Origin: Cladosporium sp. IMV 00045
Taxonomy: Eukaryota > Ascomycota > Dothideomycetes > Cladosporiales > Cladosporiaceae
NCBI GenBank assembly: GCA_001931905.2
Contig: MSJI02000026.1
Location: 1 to 19,218 of the forward strand
DNA length: 19,218 nt
Direction: 5' to 3'
Made by a program: the position numbers and the translations under genes. Under the pieces are notes generated by a model, which ran no database searches, was not told the DNA's origin, and was given only the letters and a program-made list of their open reading frames with translations. Numbering within the stretch: position 1 is the stretch's first letter; every line of letters begins with the position of its first letter. Shown in pieces: positions 17,008 through 19,218 of the stretch.

Positions 17008-18498
17008 TCATTTGGCAAGCAAATAATCCCTCTCCACCAACGTCTTCAACACACCATAAACCCCACTCATCGGCCAGATATCCCAAAAGCACCCCCTAGC
17101 CCACTCACCCCATCCCTGCTCTCTGTCCAAAACCTCCAAATCGACATTAACCTTCTCATAAACCGTCGGCAAGTAACTGGCGTGATACTTCTCCCTGATC
17201 GCGTCATACCACTTGCGATCGTAAATCTCCCAGAACTCGTCCCGCGTGTAATAGCCCTGCGCGTACAACCACTTGATCCCGCCGAGCGAGCGCACTTTCT
17301 GCTCCAGCTCGCGGTTCACGCGCACGAAGTCCTTGTAATTCGTCGGACCCGGGCCCCACACGCCGATGTTCACGAAAGATGGCGGGTCGGGCGAGTCCGT
17401 TCTCTCGCCAGAAATGAGGCGGGGACGCATGGCGACTTCCTGTCCGCGCTTGAGCGGGCATAGCCAGAGGGGGTAGAAGCCGAAGCGCTCGTGGACGAAT
17501 TCGATGAAGGGTTCCACGCCTTCGTTAGGGAGGAGGAGGTCTTGCACGATGTATTTTGAGGCGTGGCCCGAGGCGTGCAGCGCGTGGTACATGACGCGCG
17601 TGTGCATGAAGTGGTCGAGGGCCCAGCGCGTGATGCGGTTGAAGGGCGTGAGGAAGTATTGGTAGGCGTATTTGCCTGTCCAGAAGGCGCCGCGGTCGTA
17701 GCGGAAGAGGTAGTCGCGGGTGGGGGTTAGGTAGGTCACGGGGCTGGTGGAGGTGCGGGTGGCGCGGTCGACGTGGATGTAGAACCAGGGGTCGACGGCG
17801 CGGGAGAAGGGTTGGAGGGGCGCGGAGGGGGTGGGGAGAGAGGAGGTCAGGCGGCCGGTGATGATTACGGAGCGGTTGCGGGAGAAGGTTATCCCGTCGA
17901 TGTAGTCGTTGGTTTGGTCTTGCGTGGCGCGTTGCATGGTGCTCTTGGCCTCCTCGATGGTTGCGGTGGGGTGATAGGTCATTTCGACATATGGCTGGGC
18001 GTCGATGAGGGAGATCTCAAGGAGCGTGGTCACGCCGAGGGTGCCCATTGTACCAGCAGCAGCGTGGAAGAGGTCGGAATACTCGGTGCGAGAGGCTTTC
18101 ACGACCTCGCCGTTCGCAAGCACGATCTCGATCCAGTTGACCGTGCTGTCGAAGAAACCGTATTTGAAGCCAGAGCTTTCGCCAGCTGTGCCTGCGAAAC
18201 CGCCACCAGCCGTGATACCAGGAAATTCCATGACTACGGGCGGAAGGAGACCGTAAGGCATGACCTCGTCTACCAGTTGGTCCATTGGTACGTTTGGCTC
18301 GACAAGGCAAGTTTTGGTATCCTTATCGACCTCGAGGACGTGGTTCAAATTGCTAGTATCGACCATCCGAGACTTGTCGACCTTGTACTGTCTGGTGGAG
18401 TTTGTCGATCCATGATAGAGACGGAATGGAGTCTTGGTCTCATAGAAGGACTTGATTCTTTGGGAGATGCCCTCGACGGCAGCCTGATGTTGGTCCAT
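17008..18498 (-). CDS. DHCR24/DIMINUTO-like FAD-linked oxidoreductase
   Basis: Single exon, 496 aa. The N-terminal half is an FAD-binding (PCMH/vanillyl-alcohol-oxidase-type) domain. It has VDTSNLNHVLEVDKDTKTCLVEPNV at about 46-70, EFPGITAGGGFAGTAGESSG at 91-110, KYGFFDSTVNWIEIVLANGEV at 112-132, and AAAGTMGTLGVTTLLEI at 146-162. The order and spacing match delta(24)-sterol reductase (DHCR24, plant DIMINUTO), which reduces a side-chain double bond using NADPH and FAD. The length is close to the human enzyme (516 aa). No N-terminal membrane anchor is visible here, unlike the animal enzyme, which suggests a soluble or peripherally attached protein. The substrate may be a sterol, another isoprenoid or a different alkene and cannot be told from sequence. 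An alternative is a general FAD oxidase of specialised metabolism. Codon use is strongly GC3-biased, which produces long antisense frames. Confidence 0.87.
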   Translation of the reverse strand: MDQHQAAVEGISQRIKSFYETKTPFRLYHGSTNSTRQYKVDKSRMVDTSNLNHVLEVDKDTKTCLVEPNVPMDQLVDEVMPYGLLPPVVMEFPGITAGGGFAGTAGESSGFKYGFFDSTVNWIEIVLANGEVVKASRTEYSDLFHAAAGTMGTLGVTTLLEISLIDAQPYVEMTYHPTATIEEAKSTMQRATQDQTNDYIDGITFSRNRSVIITGRLTSSLPTPSAPLQPFSRAVDPWFYIHVDRATRTSTSPVTYLTPTRDYLFRYDRGAFWTGKYAYQYFLTPFNRITRWALDHFMHTRVMYHALHASGHASKYIVQDLLLPNEGVEPFIEFVHERFGFYPLWLCPLKRGQEVAMRPRLISGERTDSPDPPSFVNIGVWGPGPTNYKDFVRVNRELEQKVRSLGGIKWLYAQGYYTRDEFWEIYDRKWYDAIREKYHASYLPTVYEKVNVDLEVLDREQGWGEWARGCFWDIWPMSGVYGVLKTLVERDYLLAK

Positions 18499-18573
18499 GT
18501 CGGGGAGGGATCAACTGGCTAGTGGAAGCTGTCTTTGGAGGGTGCACTTGTTATTATTCAGAGGGCGGTGGGG

Positions 18574-18579
18574 TTTATA
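18574..18579 (-). promoter_or_regulatory. TATA-like box for the FAD reductase gene
   Basis: TATAAA on the minus strand lies 76 bp upstream of the reductase ATG (18498). It is assigned by motif and spacing only. Confidence 0.45.
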
Positions 18580-19012
18580 GTGTGTGATCGCTCTAGAGAA
18601 CATCCAATCAAGTCACAATTAGAGGGACTACATGCGTACAATGCGTGTGTGAAGTCGGATGACGACGGCAACGAGGGCGCGGCGTTGGCTCAGCGAATCC
18701 ACCCTCCCTCTCCGCGGATTGCTCGGCCGGCTGATGTTTATGAGGGCTCATGGCGAGTGATGATTACATAGAGCATGGGTTACGATTTCGCTGTGTTTGG
18801 AAGTGTTTCCAAGTGGCAAAAATAACTGGATGAATACCTGCCTCTCTCAGTTCTCCTGGGATGCCACAATGTATCCATGCCGAGGCAGATACTGCATCGG
18901 GAGAGCTCATCACATAGAGCTGCGTAGAGCTCGGTGAGGGCCGAGCAGCAGCTCTCTGTCATCATCGCTCTCCAAACTTCAGATGCTCTGACCACCGCCC
19001 GTCTGCTGCCAT

Positions 19013-19031
19013 CACCACCACCACCACCACC
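19013..19031 (+). repeat. CAC trinucleotide microsatellite
   Basis: Six CAC units in a row plus one extra C, inside a C/T-rich leader 48 bp before the right-edge start codon. It is a simple repeat that may vary in length between strains. Confidence 0.8.
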
Positions 19032-19078
19032 TCACACCACCCTCCCTCCTCCTTCCTCCTCACATCCACCCCTCCACC

Positions 19079-19218
19079 ATGCCACCCATACACCTCGCCG
19101 CCATCGAGCCCACAATGGCTTCCCTCACCACCCGTCGCGCCCTGTCCCGCCGCTCAGTCGCCGCCCTCCAAAACTCCCGCCACGCCCTCCTCCAACACCA
19201 GCAACGCACCTTCACCTC
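19079..19218 (+). CDS. 5' part of a gene, probably a mitochondrially targeted protein (cut by window edge)
   Basis: The frame is open from the ATG at 19079 to the end of the window (46 complete codons plus two bases). A second in-frame ATG lies at 19115 (Met13). From Met13 the sequence is rich in Arg, Ser, Ala and Leu, lacks acidic residues, and ends in QQRTFT, the look of a cleavable mitochondrial presequence. The first 12 residues include an acidic residue (Glu10) and are less typical, so the true start may be Met13. The C/T-rich leader and good start context support a real gene. The mature protein lies outside the window and cannot be identified. Confidence 0.5.
   Translation, partial: MPPIHLAAIEPTMASLTTRRALSRRSVAALQNSRHALLQHQQRTFT

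Larger units (their letters stand above)
18499..19078. promoter_or_regulatory. Divergent promoter region, FAD reductase / right-edge gene
   Basis: This 580-bp region lies between the leftward FAD reductase and the gene starting at 19079. It contains a TATA-like box for the reductase (18574-18579), a CAC trinucleotide tract (19013-19031), and a pyrimidine-rich stretch running into the right-hand start codon. No gene is seen inside it. Confidence 0.55.

Noticed and set aside
17773..18522. Long + strand frame (249 codons)
   Set aside because: Antisense to the FAD-binding domain of the DHCR24-like gene, Gly/Val/Asp-rich without recognisable motifs.

Overview
The window looks like nuclear DNA of a filamentous ascomycete. 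The genes are intron-poor or carry short introns (49-84 nt, one possibly 121 nt) with GTAAGT/GTGAGT-type donors and YAG/AAG acceptors, and some have CTAAC/CTGAC-like branch sites. They encode families typical of Pezizomycotina: a fungal rhodopsin-fold membrane protein, a Zn2Cys6 regulator, a class-E P450, and a yeast-like Odc carrier. A Dothideomycete (Mycosphaerella-like) origin is my guess from general character only. I found no rRNA, tRNA, CRISPR array or intact transposon.

Layout. Positions 151-3622 hold two housekeeping genes on the minus strand: an NPR3-type GATOR1/SEACIT subunit (nitrogen sensing upstream of TORC1) and a four-exon mitochondrial 2-oxodicarboxylate carrier. From about 3.6 to 18.5 kb the content turns accessory, with long intergenic stretches. 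In order it holds a four-exon cytochrome P450 (-), a five-exon seven-helix rhodopsin-like/Pth11-type membrane protein (+) divergent from it, a secreted alpha/beta hydrolase with Cys at the nucleophile elbow (-), a short-chain dehydrogenase/reductase (+) divergent from the hydrolase, a five-exon Zn2Cys6 transcription factor (-), and a DHCR24-like FAD oxidoreductase (-). The right edge cuts a gene on the + strand whose N-terminus resembles a mitochondrial presequence.

How they may work together. P450, SDR, FAD reductase, hydrolase, regulator and receptor form the accessory half of a specialised-metabolism locus, but no backbone enzyme (PKS, NRPS, terpene cyclase, prenyltransferase) lies in the window. 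The cluster idea is therefore a hypothesis. The most distinctive non-coding signals are a GC-rich 18-bp inverted repeat with nested palindromes in the hydrolase/SDR divergent promoter, a 16-nt perfect TTAGGG array at 9921-9936, and a short uORF ending three bases before the NPR3 start.

Exon structures were assembled by eye from frame, splice consensus and family continuity. The total coding length of each spliced gene is an exact multiple of three.
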